The position numbers were made by a program, and so were the translations under genes. A stretch of DNA of 30,033 bases from an uncultured Steroidobacter sp. (GTDB taxonomy: Bacteria; Pseudomonadota; Gammaproteobacteria; Steroidobacterales; Steroidobacteraceae). The stretch covers positions 1-30,033 of the forward strand of contig CAMLEO010000052.1 of assembly GCA_946478975.1 (NCBI GenBank). The letters run 5' to 3'. The notes below the pieces were generated by a model. That model did not search any database and was not told where the DNA came from. It was given only the letters and a program-made list of their open reading frames with translations. Positions 1 through 6,475 of the stretch are shown piece after piece; the stretch's first letter is position 1; every line of letters starts with the position of its first letter.

Positions 1-314
1 ATAACGTCTATGTCAGCGGCGTCAATCACGGCTTCGATCCGCTCGCGTATCTGCGCGGCATTCCGGTCGATCGCGTTCAACAATTCCATCTCGCGGGCCA
101 TCGCAACCTGGGCGATTATTTGATCGACACCCACGACGCGCCGGTGTGCGAGGCGGTGTGGGATTTGTTTCAATCCGCCGTCGAGCGCTTCGGCCCGCTG
201 TCCACGATGATCGAGCGCGACGACAACATTCCCGAGCTCGATGTACTGCTGGCGGAGCTCGATCACGCTCGCGCCATCACCGCAGCGACGCGAGCCTCGA
301 AGTCGGCGGCATGA
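1..314 (+). CDS. bufB: DUF692 / MNIO family protein, BufB-like (3' part only)
   Basis: Only the C-terminal 103 residues are present, read from base 3; the gene enters from the left edge. The segment shows blocks typical of the DUF692 (multinuclear non-heme iron oxidase, MNIO) family: [13 protein letters not shown], then FHLAGH, then IDTHDAPV, then ERDDNIPEL. In this TIM-barrel family such His, Asp and Glu residues sit around an iron cluster. Characterised members modify cysteines in ribosomally made peptides, for example the bufferins (DUF2282 precursors). The stop codon overlaps the ATG of the next gene as ATGA, so the two are translationally coupled, the usual bufB-bufC arrangement. A precursor gene would be expected upstream, outside the window, so the substrate cannot be stated. 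The family call is firm; the gene name is by analogy. Confidence 0.88.
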   Translation, partial: NVYVSGVNHGFDPLAYLRGIPVDRVQQFHLAGHRNLGDYLIDTHDAPVCEAVWDLFQSAVERFGPLSTMIERDDNIPELDVLLAELDHARAITAATRASKSAA

Positions 315-1093
315 GTGTCACGATGAGCACATTGGCCGAACTGCAACGTGATTTTCAGCGCCATGTCATGCATGGCCATGAACGCATCGTCGATGCGGTC
401 GAGAGCACGCCGCAAGTGTCGGCGGCGACGCGGCTCGGAATTTATTCGGAAGCGTATCGGTTGCGGCTGACCGACGCGCTGGCGAGCACACTGACCCGGC
501 TGCAACAGCTGCTCGGCGCAGAAGAGTTCGCCAGGATCGCGAACGAGTACATCGATCTGTGCCCCTCGACCTATCCGTCGATTCGCTGGTTCGGCGACCG
601 TATGCCGGCGCTGCTGGATCGCTCGTATCGCCAGCAGCCGTGGATCGCTGAGCTTGCGCGCTGGGAATGGGCCGTCGCAGCGTCTTTCGACGGCGCCGAT
701 GCCGAACCCATCGGCGTCGACACCCTGGGTGCGGTGGCACCGGAGCATTGGCCGTCGCTGCAGTTCGAATTTCATCCGTCGGTGCAGCTGATGCGGATGA
801 AGACCAATGCACCGCTGTTGTACAAGGCGCTGGCCGACGAAGCCCCGCCGCCCGAGGGTGCCAGGCTCGATGAGCCGCAGTCGTGGCTGATCTGGCGCGA
901 AGGGCTCACGACGCAGTATCGATCGTTGACTGCCGATGAGGCGGCAGCGCTGGAAAACGTGCGCGCCGGCGGCACGTTCGAATCTCTCTGCGACACGCTG
1001 TGCGGCTGGCACGAACCCGCTGGCGTGCCGATGCAGGCGGCCGGCATGCTCAAGCGCTGGATCGTCGACCAGATGATCGTCGCCGCAGCTTGA
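311..1093 (+). CDS. bufC: DUF2063 family protein, BufC/HvfC-like partner of the MNIO enzyme
   Basis: A 260-residue protein. The open frame extends further upstream, but ATG 311 is preferred because it overlaps the stop of the DUF692 gene (ATGA) and gives the usual family N-terminus, [15 protein letters not shown]. The N-terminal 100 residues match the DUF2063 putative DNA-binding-like domain seen next to DUF692 proteins: [17 protein letters not shown], then a stretch around [16 protein letters not shown]. The C-terminal half is a winged-helix-like module with LRAGGTF-type features. In bufferin-like clusters this protein partners the MNIO enzyme and is thought to help bind the precursor; it is not known to regulate transcription. 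Operon with the preceding gene is clear. The next gene begins 38 nt downstream and appears unrelated in function. Confidence 0.85.
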   Translation: MSVTMSTLAELQRDFQRHVMHGHERIVDAVESTPQVSAATRLGIYSEAYRLRLTDALASTLTRLQQLLGAEEFARIANEYIDLCPSTYPSIRWFGDRMPALLDRSYRQQPWIAELARWEWAVAASFDGADAEPIGVDTLGAVAPEHWPSLQFEFHPSVQLMRMKTNAPLLYKALADEAPPPEGARLDEPQSWLIWREGLTTQYRSLTADEAAALENVRAGGTFESLCDTLCGWHEPAGVPMQAAGMLKRWIVDQMIVAAA

Positions 1094-1131
1094 AGTTATC
1101 CTAGCGGCCCATTTCTGCTTCGGCCGCCTTC

Positions 1132-1824
1132 ATGACATTTGCGTTTCCACCGCCAGCGCAAGCCGCGGTTGCCATCGCCGGGCGCAGCGAGCGCTTTCCC
1201 GTGCACCGTATTTATTGCGTCGGCCGCAATTACGCGGCCCATGCACGCGAAATGGGCAAAGACCCGGAGCGCGAGCCGCCGTTCTTCTTTGCCAAGCCTG
1301 CCGATGCCGTCGTGGCAAACGACACCACCCTGCCCTTTCCGACGCGCACCGCCGATCTGCATCACGAGATCGAGCTGGTGGCGGCGCTCGGCAAAGGCGG
1401 TACAAACATCGCGCAGGCGCGGGCGCTCGATCACGTGTTCGGCTATGCCGTCGGCCTGGACCTCACCCGCCGTGACCTGCAATCCCAGGCCAAGGACAAA
1501 GGCCGCCCCTGGGATACGGGCAAAGGCTTCGATCGCTCGGCGCCGATTTCTGCAATTACGCCGAGTAATGACGGCAAGCTCGCCAACGGCAAGCTCTGGC
1601 TGAAGGTGAACGGCACGCTGCGCCAGCAGGGCATGCTCGCCGACATGATCTGGAGCGTGTCCGAAATCATCGCCGAGCTGTCCACTCTGTTCGAACTCGC
1701 TCCGGGTGATCTCATTTTCACCGGCACGCCGGCCGGCGTCGCCGCGCTTCGCCCCGGCGACCGGCTCGAAGGCGGGGTCGACGGTTTGGAAACATTGCGA
1801 ATCGCGATCGCCGACGCCCGGTAG
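1132..1824 (+). CDS. fumarylacetoacetate hydrolase (FAH) family protein
   Basis: A 230-residue protein of the short FAH family, which includes fumarylpyruvate hydrolases, acylpyruvases and oxaloacetate tautomerases (YcgM/FAHD1 type). Visible signatures are IYCVGRNYAAHAREMG near residues 27-42, FFFAKPADAV at 51-60, the metal-binding HHEIELV block with Glu79 and Glu81, Asp110 in GYAVGLDLTRRDLQ, and Lys131 in WDTGKGFD. These residues normally hold Mg2+ or Mn2+ and position a beta-diketo acid. The C-terminal GDLIFTGTPAGVAAL block is also typical. Length is normal and no signal peptide is seen, so it is cytoplasmic. No aromatic-degradation genes are nearby, so the substrate is open. Fumarylpyruvate hydrolase or oxaloacetate keto-enol tautomerase are the best options. 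Confidence 0.9.
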   Translation: MTFAFPPPAQAAVAIAGRSERFPVHRIYCVGRNYAAHAREMGKDPEREPPFFFAKPADAVVANDTTLPFPTRTADLHHEIELVAALGKGGTNIAQARALDHVFGYAVGLDLTRRDLQSQAKDKGRPWDTGKGFDRSAPISAITPSNDGKLANGKLWLKVNGTLRQQGMLADMIWSVSEIIAELSTLFELAPGDLIFTGTPAGVAALRPGDRLEGGVDGLETLRIAIADAR

Positions 1825-1827
1825 TGC

Positions 1828-1845
1828 TTCTCGCGCTGGCGAGAA
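1828..1845 (+). terminator. short hairpin after the FAH gene
   Basis: A perfect 7-bp stem (TTCTCGC / GCGAGAA) with a GCTG loop begins 3 nt after the FAH stop codon. No clear T-run follows, so it is at best a weak or Rho-assisted terminator, or an RNA end-protecting hairpin. It separates the FAH gene from the borosin methyltransferase, which suggests that the methyltransferase has its own promoter. Confidence 0.4.
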
Positions 1846-1911
1846 ACATTCCTGCTTCGTACACTCGCGCGCGCTGTCGGTGGCGCGGTTGGCGAGTTGC
1901 GGGAAAACCCT

Positions 1912-2703
1912 ATGAAGAAGCCTGGGAGCCTGGTGTGCGTCGGTGTCGGAATGACCCTGGGTTCGCACCTCACGCCGCTGGTCCGCGATTACATACAGAA
2001 GGCCGAGGTGGTCTTCACCGGAATGTCCGACGGCATCATCGAGCTGTGGATCGGGCGCATGAATGCCGATGTGCGCAGCCTGCAATCGTTCTATCGCGAA
2101 GGGAAATCGCGCATGGAAACGTATCGTGAGATGGTCGACACCATCCTCACCGAAGTGCGCGCCGGCAAGCGAGTCTGCGCAGCGTTCTACGGTCATCCCG
2201 GCGTGTTCGCCTGGCCGCCCCACAAAGCCATCGAAATCGCCCGCGCCGAAGGTTTCGAGGCGCACATGGAGCCCGGCGTCTCCGCTGCCGATTGTTTGTA
2301 CGCCGATCTCGGCTTCGATCCCGGCAAGTATGGCTGCCAGCATTACGAAGCCAGCCAGTTCATGTTCAATCGACGGCGCGTGGATCCGGCCGCGTACTTG
2401 ATTCTTTGGCAAGTGGGCCTCGCCGGCGATCAGTCGCTGGCGCGCTTCTCGACCGGCGCCGCCTACCGGCAAGTGCTGGTGGATGTGCTGAGCCGCGATT
2501 ATCCACTGGATCACGAAGTGATCCTGTACCAGGCCGCGACCCTGCCGACGTTTCGCCCCAAGATCGTTCGCATGCCGTTGCGCGAGCTGCCCGATGCGGC
2601 AACGGACATGCATTTCACGATGGTCGTGCCGCCGGCGCAGCCGCTGCAGCCCGACTATGAGATTCGTGAGCGGCTGGCCGCGCTCGACCGCGAGCTCGCC
2701 TGA
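1912..2703 (+). CDS. split borosin peptide-backbone alpha-N-methyltransferase (SonM-like, tetrapyrrole-methylase fold)
   Basis: A 263-residue SAM-dependent methyltransferase of the tetrapyrrole (corrin/porphyrin) methylase fold. It matches the stand-alone borosin enzymes typified by Shewanella SonM rather than cobalamin or siroheme enzymes. Visible blocks are GSLVCVGVGM at residues 5-14 (SAM-binding start), RMETYREMVDTIL with Arg67 and Tyr71, AAFYGHPGVFAWP with Tyr93, MEPGVSAADCLYADLG at 119-134, HYEASQFMF at 144-152, LILWQVGLAGD at 163-173, and YPLDHEVILYQA. The Arg67/Tyr71/Tyr93 set sits at the positions I recall for the SonM active site. The enzyme methylates backbone amides of a separate precursor peptide; a matching precursor lies at 3547. 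ATG 1912 is chosen over an upstream TTG at 1897 because it starts directly at the family N-terminus, with GGGAAAA upstream as a weak ribosome-binding site. A GNAT gene follows after 8 nt. A cobalt-precorrin methylase is the alternative, but the block pattern and the nearby precursor argue against it. Confidence 0.92.
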   Translation: MKKPGSLVCVGVGMTLGSHLTPLVRDYIQKAEVVFTGMSDGIIELWIGRMNADVRSLQSFYREGKSRMETYREMVDTILTEVRAGKRVCAAFYGHPGVFAWPPHKAIEIARAEGFEAHMEPGVSAADCLYADLGFDPGKYGCQHYEASQFMFNRRRVDPAAYLILWQVGLAGDQSLARFSTGAAYRQVLVDVLSRDYPLDHEVILYQAATLPTFRPKIVRMPLRELPDAATDMHFTMVVPPAQPLQPDYEIRERLAALDRELA

Positions 2704-2711
2704 CCCGTTCC

Positions 2712-3290
2712 ATGCATGTTTTCCCTGTAGAAACGACGCGCCTTGCGACTCACCCGATCGCCGTCGCGGACCAGCCGCTGTTCACGCGTCTCTACACCGA
2801 TGCGGCAACCATGCGTTTCATTGGTGAACCACTCTCCGCCGAGCGCGCAGCCGGCAGTTTTCGAGCGGCGCTGGCCGGCATGAAGCGCAACCCGATCGAG
2901 CGCTTGTTTCTGACAGTGAGCGAACGAGCATCGCTCGAGGATGTGGGCATTTGCAGTCTGCAGAACTGCGATCCGCAGCGGCGCACCGTCCAGGCGGGAG
3001 TGATGTTCGTTCCGAAAGCGTGCGCACTCGGTTATTCGAAGGAGCTGTTCGCCGTGCTGATCCAGCAGGTGTTCGCCGAGCTGCCGGTGGATGAGCTGTG
3101 GGTGCAGTTTGCAGCCGAGCACGTAGCTGTGCAGCGCGCGGTCATTAGCGTAGGCTTTGCCCGCTGCCGGGATCCCGGGCTGGAAGCTGGGACTCAGCAG
3201 CGCAGTGTGTGGTCAGTCTGCCGTGACACCTGGGTCGCGCCCCACTCGCCGCGCATTCCTAATGATATTTCCGATGGGAAGCAGGCATAA
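2712..3290 (+). CDS. GNAT family N-acetyltransferase-like protein
   Basis: A 192-residue protein with the layout of RimJ/RimL-type GNAT acyltransferases (Acetyltransf_3): an N-terminal strand ETTRLATHPIAVADQPLF, the TDAATMRFIGEPLS segment, a central beta strand VGICSLQN, then AGVMFVPKACALGYSKELFAVLIQQVF and QRAVISVGFARCRDPG. The acetyl-CoA pyrophosphate loop, usually Q/RxxGxG/A, is degenerate here (KACALGYS), so donor use is uncertain. It starts 8 nt after the borosin methyltransferase, so the two are almost surely co-transcribed. It could acylate the processed peptide (for example its N-terminus or a side chain) or act in self-protection; both are inferences from position. No signal peptide is present. 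The last roughly 35 residues are less typical and may be disordered. Confidence 0.78.
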   Translation: MHVFPVETTRLATHPIAVADQPLFTRLYTDAATMRFIGEPLSAERAAGSFRAALAGMKRNPIERLFLTVSERASLEDVGICSLQNCDPQRRTVQAGVMFVPKACALGYSKELFAVLIQQVFAELPVDELWVQFAAEHVAVQRAVISVGFARCRDPGLEAGTQQRSVWSVCRDTWVAPHSPRIPNDISDGKQA

Positions 3291-3546
3291 TTCTGTTAAA
3301 TACGTCCGGCACTGGGGAGCGCCGGCGGATACGACTTTCTGTGGACCACTCGGCGGCTGAACGACGCTGTCACGGCCTAGACTTGCGAGTCGACGCAAGT
3401 CGCGATGACAGACTTCGATGCTGCTCGAGTCGCTTGCCAGTCGCACACGAGCGAGGCAAAAGTCACGCCTTTTGCCGAGCGTGTCGAAAGGGTCTCGGCC
3501 ACTTTCGACCATAGATAGGATCGTCGGTAGCCCTTAGGAGAGCACA
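3291..3546 (+). promoter_or_regulatory. 256-nt leader region before the borosin precursor gene, with two inverted repeats
   Basis: No gene is seen here. Two inverted repeats stand out: an 8-bp pair GACTTGCG / CGCAAGTC at 3380-3401, and GTCGAAAG / CTTTCGAC at 3483-3509 around an 11-nt loop. A purine-rich TTAGGAGAG lies at 3533-3541, just before the GTG start of the precursor. The space suggests that the precursor has its own promoter, perhaps to be made in excess over the enzyme, but I cannot place -35 and -10 boxes with confidence. Confidence 0.45.
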
Positions 3547-3810
3547 GTGTCGAACGTCGTCGACTTCCTGCAAAGAGCCGGTGAAGACTCGCAGCTGCGG
3601 TACGCGAGCTGCAGTGGCCTCGAACAGGCGCTGGCACAAACAAACATCGCGCCGGCACTGCGTGAAGCGTTGCTGATGGGCGATGCCACCCGGCTTGCGA
3701 CTCTGCTCGGCTCGCGACTGGATATGTGCGGCTTCGTCTTTGCTCCGCAGGACGAGGAAGAGCCGGAGCCGGAAGATCAGGACTCCGGCGAAGAGAAATA
3801 CACCGTGTAA
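3547..3810 (+). CDS. split borosin precursor peptide (SonA-like) with borosin-binding domain, core and acidic tail
   Basis: An 87-residue peptide starting with GTG, with TAGGAGAG as ribosome-binding site 5 nt upstream. Residues 1-56 form a small helical domain: MSNVVDFLQRAGEDSQL, ALREALLMGDATRLATL and LG. This matches the borosin-binding domain of SonA-type precursors without gaps, as I remember that sequence: D6, F7, G12, D14, Q16, L17, G45, D46, L50, T52, L53 and G55 agree. The core follows: MCGFVFAPQ at residues 60-68. In this register Phe63-Val64-Phe65 falls on the Leu-Val-Ile triad methylated at its first and third positions in SonA, so Phe63 and Phe65 are the predicted N-methylation sites. 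The C-terminal 19 residues are strongly acidic (nine Glu and three Asp), longer than in SonA. A cysteine in the core (C61) is notable. The methyltransferase is two genes upstream. Product and protease are unknown. Confidence 0.87.
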   Translation: MSNVVDFLQRAGEDSQLRYASCSGLEQALAQTNIAPALREALLMGDATRLATLLGSRLDMCGFVFAPQDEEEPEPEDQDSGEEKYTV

Positions 3811-3855
3811 CGCCCCAGCTGCGCGTGACCATCTCGCGCAGCTCGACGCAGCCTT

Positions 3856-5697
3856 ATGGCTACATCTACGAGGCAAGGGACAGACCGGGTAGGGAGCGGG
3901 TGGCTGCCGACGCTCGGCTGCCTGCTTGCAATGGCATTGCTGGCCGGCGAGCGCGCACAGGCCGCGGAGCCGGCGGATGCGCAGCGCCTGCTGACGCAGG
4001 CCGAAGAAATCAAGATTTCCGATCCGCAACGTTTCGCTCAGCTGCTCGAAGAGCTGAAGCAGCGCTCCGCATCTTTGCCTCGCGGGCAGCGCGAACATAT
4101 CGAGTATCTGCAGGCCTGGAAGCTCATCTATAGCGGCGAATACCGCTCCGCCATGCCGGTGCTTCAGTCGCTCGCCGATAACGCCGAAGACATCAACGTC
4201 AAAGGGCAGGCCCTGGCGACCGTCGTCAACACATACGCCCTCGCCAGCGCTTACGAGAAGGCCTTCCCGCAGCTCAACCGCCTGTTGGATATTTTGCCCC
4301 AGGTCACGGACAAGCTGGCTCGTCAGCAAGGCATGGAAGTCGCCGCCTATCTGTACGGCATGGTCGGCGAAAGCGACCTGGCGTTGAACTACGCGCAGAA
4401 AGTCATCGACGAGAATCCCACCACACGCGGCGCCTGCCGCGGCAACATGGTGAAACTGCAGGCGCTCTACAAACGCGGCTCGTTGAAATCGGACAGTCCC
4501 TTGTTCGCCGACGGCATCGAAGCTTGCGTCAAGCATCGCGAGCTGCTGGCGGCGAACGTGATCCGTTCCTTCATCGTGCGGCTGTACCTTGCCGAAGGAA
4601 ACGTCGACGCCGCGATCCGCCTGCTGCGCCAGTATTATCAAGAGGTGCAGGAAACACGCTATCCGCGAGGCATTTCCGAGTGGGATGCTCTGCTGTCCCA
4701 GGCGCACCAGATGCAGGGTGATCTGACGTCGGCACGACAGTACGGACTGCGCGCGCTCGAAACCGGCGTGAAGAATCAATCCACCGAGCCGGTGGTGACG
4801 ACCTATCGCGTGCTGTATGAAATCGCCGCCAAGCGTGGCGACACCGCGACCGCGCTGTCGTACCTGGAAAAATATATCTCCGCCGACAAAGGCTATCTCG
4901 ACGACGTGAGTGCGCGGCAGCTCGCGTACGAGCGCGCCAAGCACGAGAACGCCGCCAACAAGCTGCAGATCGAAGCGCTCAACCAGGAAAACAAACTGCT
5001 GCAGCTCCAGCGCGAGCTCGACAGCAAGGCGGCCGAGACCAGTCGTTTATATATCGCGCTGCTGCTGCTGGTGGTCGTGTTCATCGCGCTGTGGGCGTAT
5101 CGAACCAAACGTTCGCAGCTGTATTTCATGAAGCTGTCGCAGGTCGACAGCCTGACCGGCATCTCCAATCGCCCGCGTTTCATCGACCTCGCCGAAAACG
5201 TGCTCGAGTCCGCGCGCAAGTCCGGCCAGCAGGTCAGCGTCGTGCTGTGCGACCTCGACTATTTCAAAGCGATCAACGATCGCTATGGGCACGCGGCCGG
5301 CGATCATGTGCTGCGCCAGGCGGTGAACGCCTGCCAGACGCACCTGCGAGTCAGCGACATCTTCGGCCGGGTCGGCGGCGAGGAATTCGGCGTGGTGCTG
5401 CCGGGCTGCGGCCTGGACGACGCGAAACAACGGGCGGAACGTCTGCGTGCCGCGGTCAAAGCCCTGATCCCCGAATACGAGGGCGAGCTGTGCCCGGTGT
5501 CGGCGAGCTTCGGCGTCACCTCCACTGAAATGTCCGGCTACGAGCTGCGCGAGCTGCTCGCCCACGCCGACTGGGCGTTGTATCGGGCCAAGGCCGCCGG
5601 CCGCGACCGGGTCATGCCCTACGAAGCCGGCGCGGTGGCCCGCACTCCCATGCCCTCGTCGCACCAGGACGACCTGCGCAACGCCAGCCGGGCCTAA
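3856..5697 (+). CDS. membrane-bound TPR-GGDEF diguanylate cyclase
   Basis: A 613-residue protein. Residues 16-37 look like a signal peptide or first membrane segment (WLPTLGCLLAMALLA, then AQAAEP). Residues 40-345 are helical repeats of the TPR type and should lie in the periplasm. Residues 355-395 form a coiled coil, 398-415 a transmembrane helix (LYIALLLLVVVFIALWAY), and 425-595 a GGDEF domain. The catalytic motif is intact as GGEEF at 507-511. An inhibitory I-site RVSD lies at 498-501, exactly five residues before it, so product feedback by c-di-GMP is expected. It should make c-di-GMP from two GTP in response to a periplasmic signal. It starts 45 nt after the borosin precursor with no obvious terminator between, so it may be co-transcribed; a functional link is not shown. 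ATG 3856 has only a poor ribosome-binding site. Confidence 0.92.
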   Translation: MATSTRQGTDRVGSGWLPTLGCLLAMALLAGERAQAAEPADAQRLLTQAEEIKISDPQRFAQLLEELKQRSASLPRGQREHIEYLQAWKLIYSGEYRSAMPVLQSLADNAEDINVKGQALATVVNTYALASAYEKAFPQLNRLLDILPQVTDKLARQQGMEVAAYLYGMVGESDLALNYAQKVIDENPTTRGACRGNMVKLQALYKRGSLKSDSPLFADGIEACVKHRELLAANVIRSFIVRLYLAEGNVDAAIRLLRQYYQEVQETRYPRGISEWDALLSQAHQMQGDLTSARQYGLRALETGVKNQSTEPVVTTYRVLYEIAAKRGDTATALSYLEKYISADKGYLDDVSARQLAYERAKHENAANKLQIEALNQENKLLQLQRELDSKAAETSRLYIALLLLVVVFIALWAYRTKRSQLYFMKLSQVDSLTGISNRPRFIDLAENVLESARKSGQQVSVVLCDLDYFKAINDRYGHAAGDHVLRQAVNACQTHLRVSDIFGRVGGEEFGVVLPGCGLDDAKQRAERLRAAVKALIPEYEGELCPVSASFGVTSTEMSGYELRELLAHADWALYRAKAAGRDRVMPYEAGAVARTPMPSSHQDDLRNASRA

Positions 5698-5712
5698 CAC
5701 TTAGTTACAATC
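5694..5712 (+). promoter_or_regulatory. candidate response-regulator box upstream of the two-component operon
   Basis: The 19-nt sequence ctaacacttagttacaatc matches 14 of 19 bases with cttacagttagtaacgatt at 7988-8006, in front of the Spy-like gene. Both sites lie upstream of genes of the same module, as expected for autoregulation by the OmpR-type regulator. The box overlaps the stop codon of the GGDEF gene. A TACAAT at 5706-5711 could be a -10 element. Binding is inferred from the shared sequence only. Confidence 0.45.
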
Positions 5713-5752
5713 TGCTAGAGCACGTCGGACCGGCATTCGTCATGATGCGTTC

Positions 5753-6475
5753 ATGAGCGAGACCGCCCGCCACATCCTGATCGTCGACGACGATCGCGAA
5801 ATTCGCACGCTGCTGGGCGACTACCTGCAGAAGAATGGATTTCGCGTCACCGTCGTGGCCGACGGCAAAGGCATGCGGCGCGCGCTGGAACAGGCTCACG
5901 TCGATCTCATCGTCCTGGACCTGATGCTGCCCGGCGAGGATGGGCTCAAGCTCACCCGCGAGCTGCGCGTCCATTCGCAAGTGCCGATCCTGATGCTCAC
6001 CGCGCTCGGCGAAGAGGTCGATCGCATCGTCGGCCTGGAAGTCGGCGCCGACGACTATCTTTCCAAACCTTTCAGCCCGCGCGAGCTGGTCGGCCGGATC
6101 AAAGCGATCCTGCGTCGTACTGCGCACATGCCTCGCGATCCGGCCCAGAGCACAGCAAACATTTATCGCTTCGGCGACTGGACGCTCGATGTCACCGCCC
6201 GCTCGCTGCACAACGCCGACGGCTCGGAACACGCGCTCAGCGGCGCCGAATTTCGTTTGCTATCCATACTGCTCGCCCACCCCACCCGGGTGCTGTCGCG
6301 CTCGCAATTGATGGAGCTGCTGCGCGGTCGTGACATCGACCCGTTCGATCGCAGCGTCGACGTGCGCATCAGCCGTCTGCGACAGGTGCTCCGTGACGAT
6401 GCGCGCTCGCCGAAAATCATCAAGACGGTCTATGGCGAGGGCTACATCATGGGCGTACCCGTCGAGCAAGAATAA
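5753..6475 (+). CDS. OmpR-family response regulator
   Basis: A 240-residue DNA-binding response regulator. The receiver domain (residues 6-120) has the acidic cluster VDDD at 11-14, phospho-acceptor Asp56 in VLDLMLPGEDG, Thr83 in MLTALG and Lys105 in LSKPFSP. The C-terminal winged-helix domain (about 140-235) has the Trans_reg_C pattern, with LSGAEFRLLSIL, RVLSRSQLMELL, FDRSVDVRISRLRQVL and TVYGEGYIMG. Its stop codon overlaps the ATG of the kinase gene by one base (TAATG), so both proteins are made together. It is closest in style to OmpR/CpxR regulators paired with EnvZ-like kinases. The downstream Spy-like gene suggests an envelope-stress role. A shared box at 5694-5712 and 7988-8006 may be its target. 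Confidence 0.95.
   Translation: MSETARHILIVDDDREIRTLLGDYLQKNGFRVTVVADGKGMRRALEQAHVDLIVLDLMLPGEDGLKLTRELRVHSQVPILMLTALGEEVDRIVGLEVGADDYLSKPFSPRELVGRIKAILRRTAHMPRDPAQSTANIYRFGDWTLDVTARSLHNADGSEHALSGAEFRLLSILLAHPTRVLSRSQLMELLRGRDIDPFDRSVDVRISRLRQVLRDDARSPKIIKTVYGEGYIMGVPVEQE

Noticed and set aside
1096..2613. A 505-codon open frame on the minus strand across the FAH and methyltransferase genes
   Set aside because: Its translation has no family motifs and lies antisense to two well-supported genes; long antisense frames are common at this GC content.
1912..2703. Cobalamin or siroheme biosynthesis methylase
   Set aside because: The fold is shared, but no cobalamin genes are near, the blocks match borosin enzymes better, and a borosin-type precursor is nearby.
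3463..4944. A 493-codon minus-strand frame over the borosin precursor and the TPR region
   Set aside because: Antisense to clear genes, no ribosome-binding site of note, and composition typical of a shadow frame.
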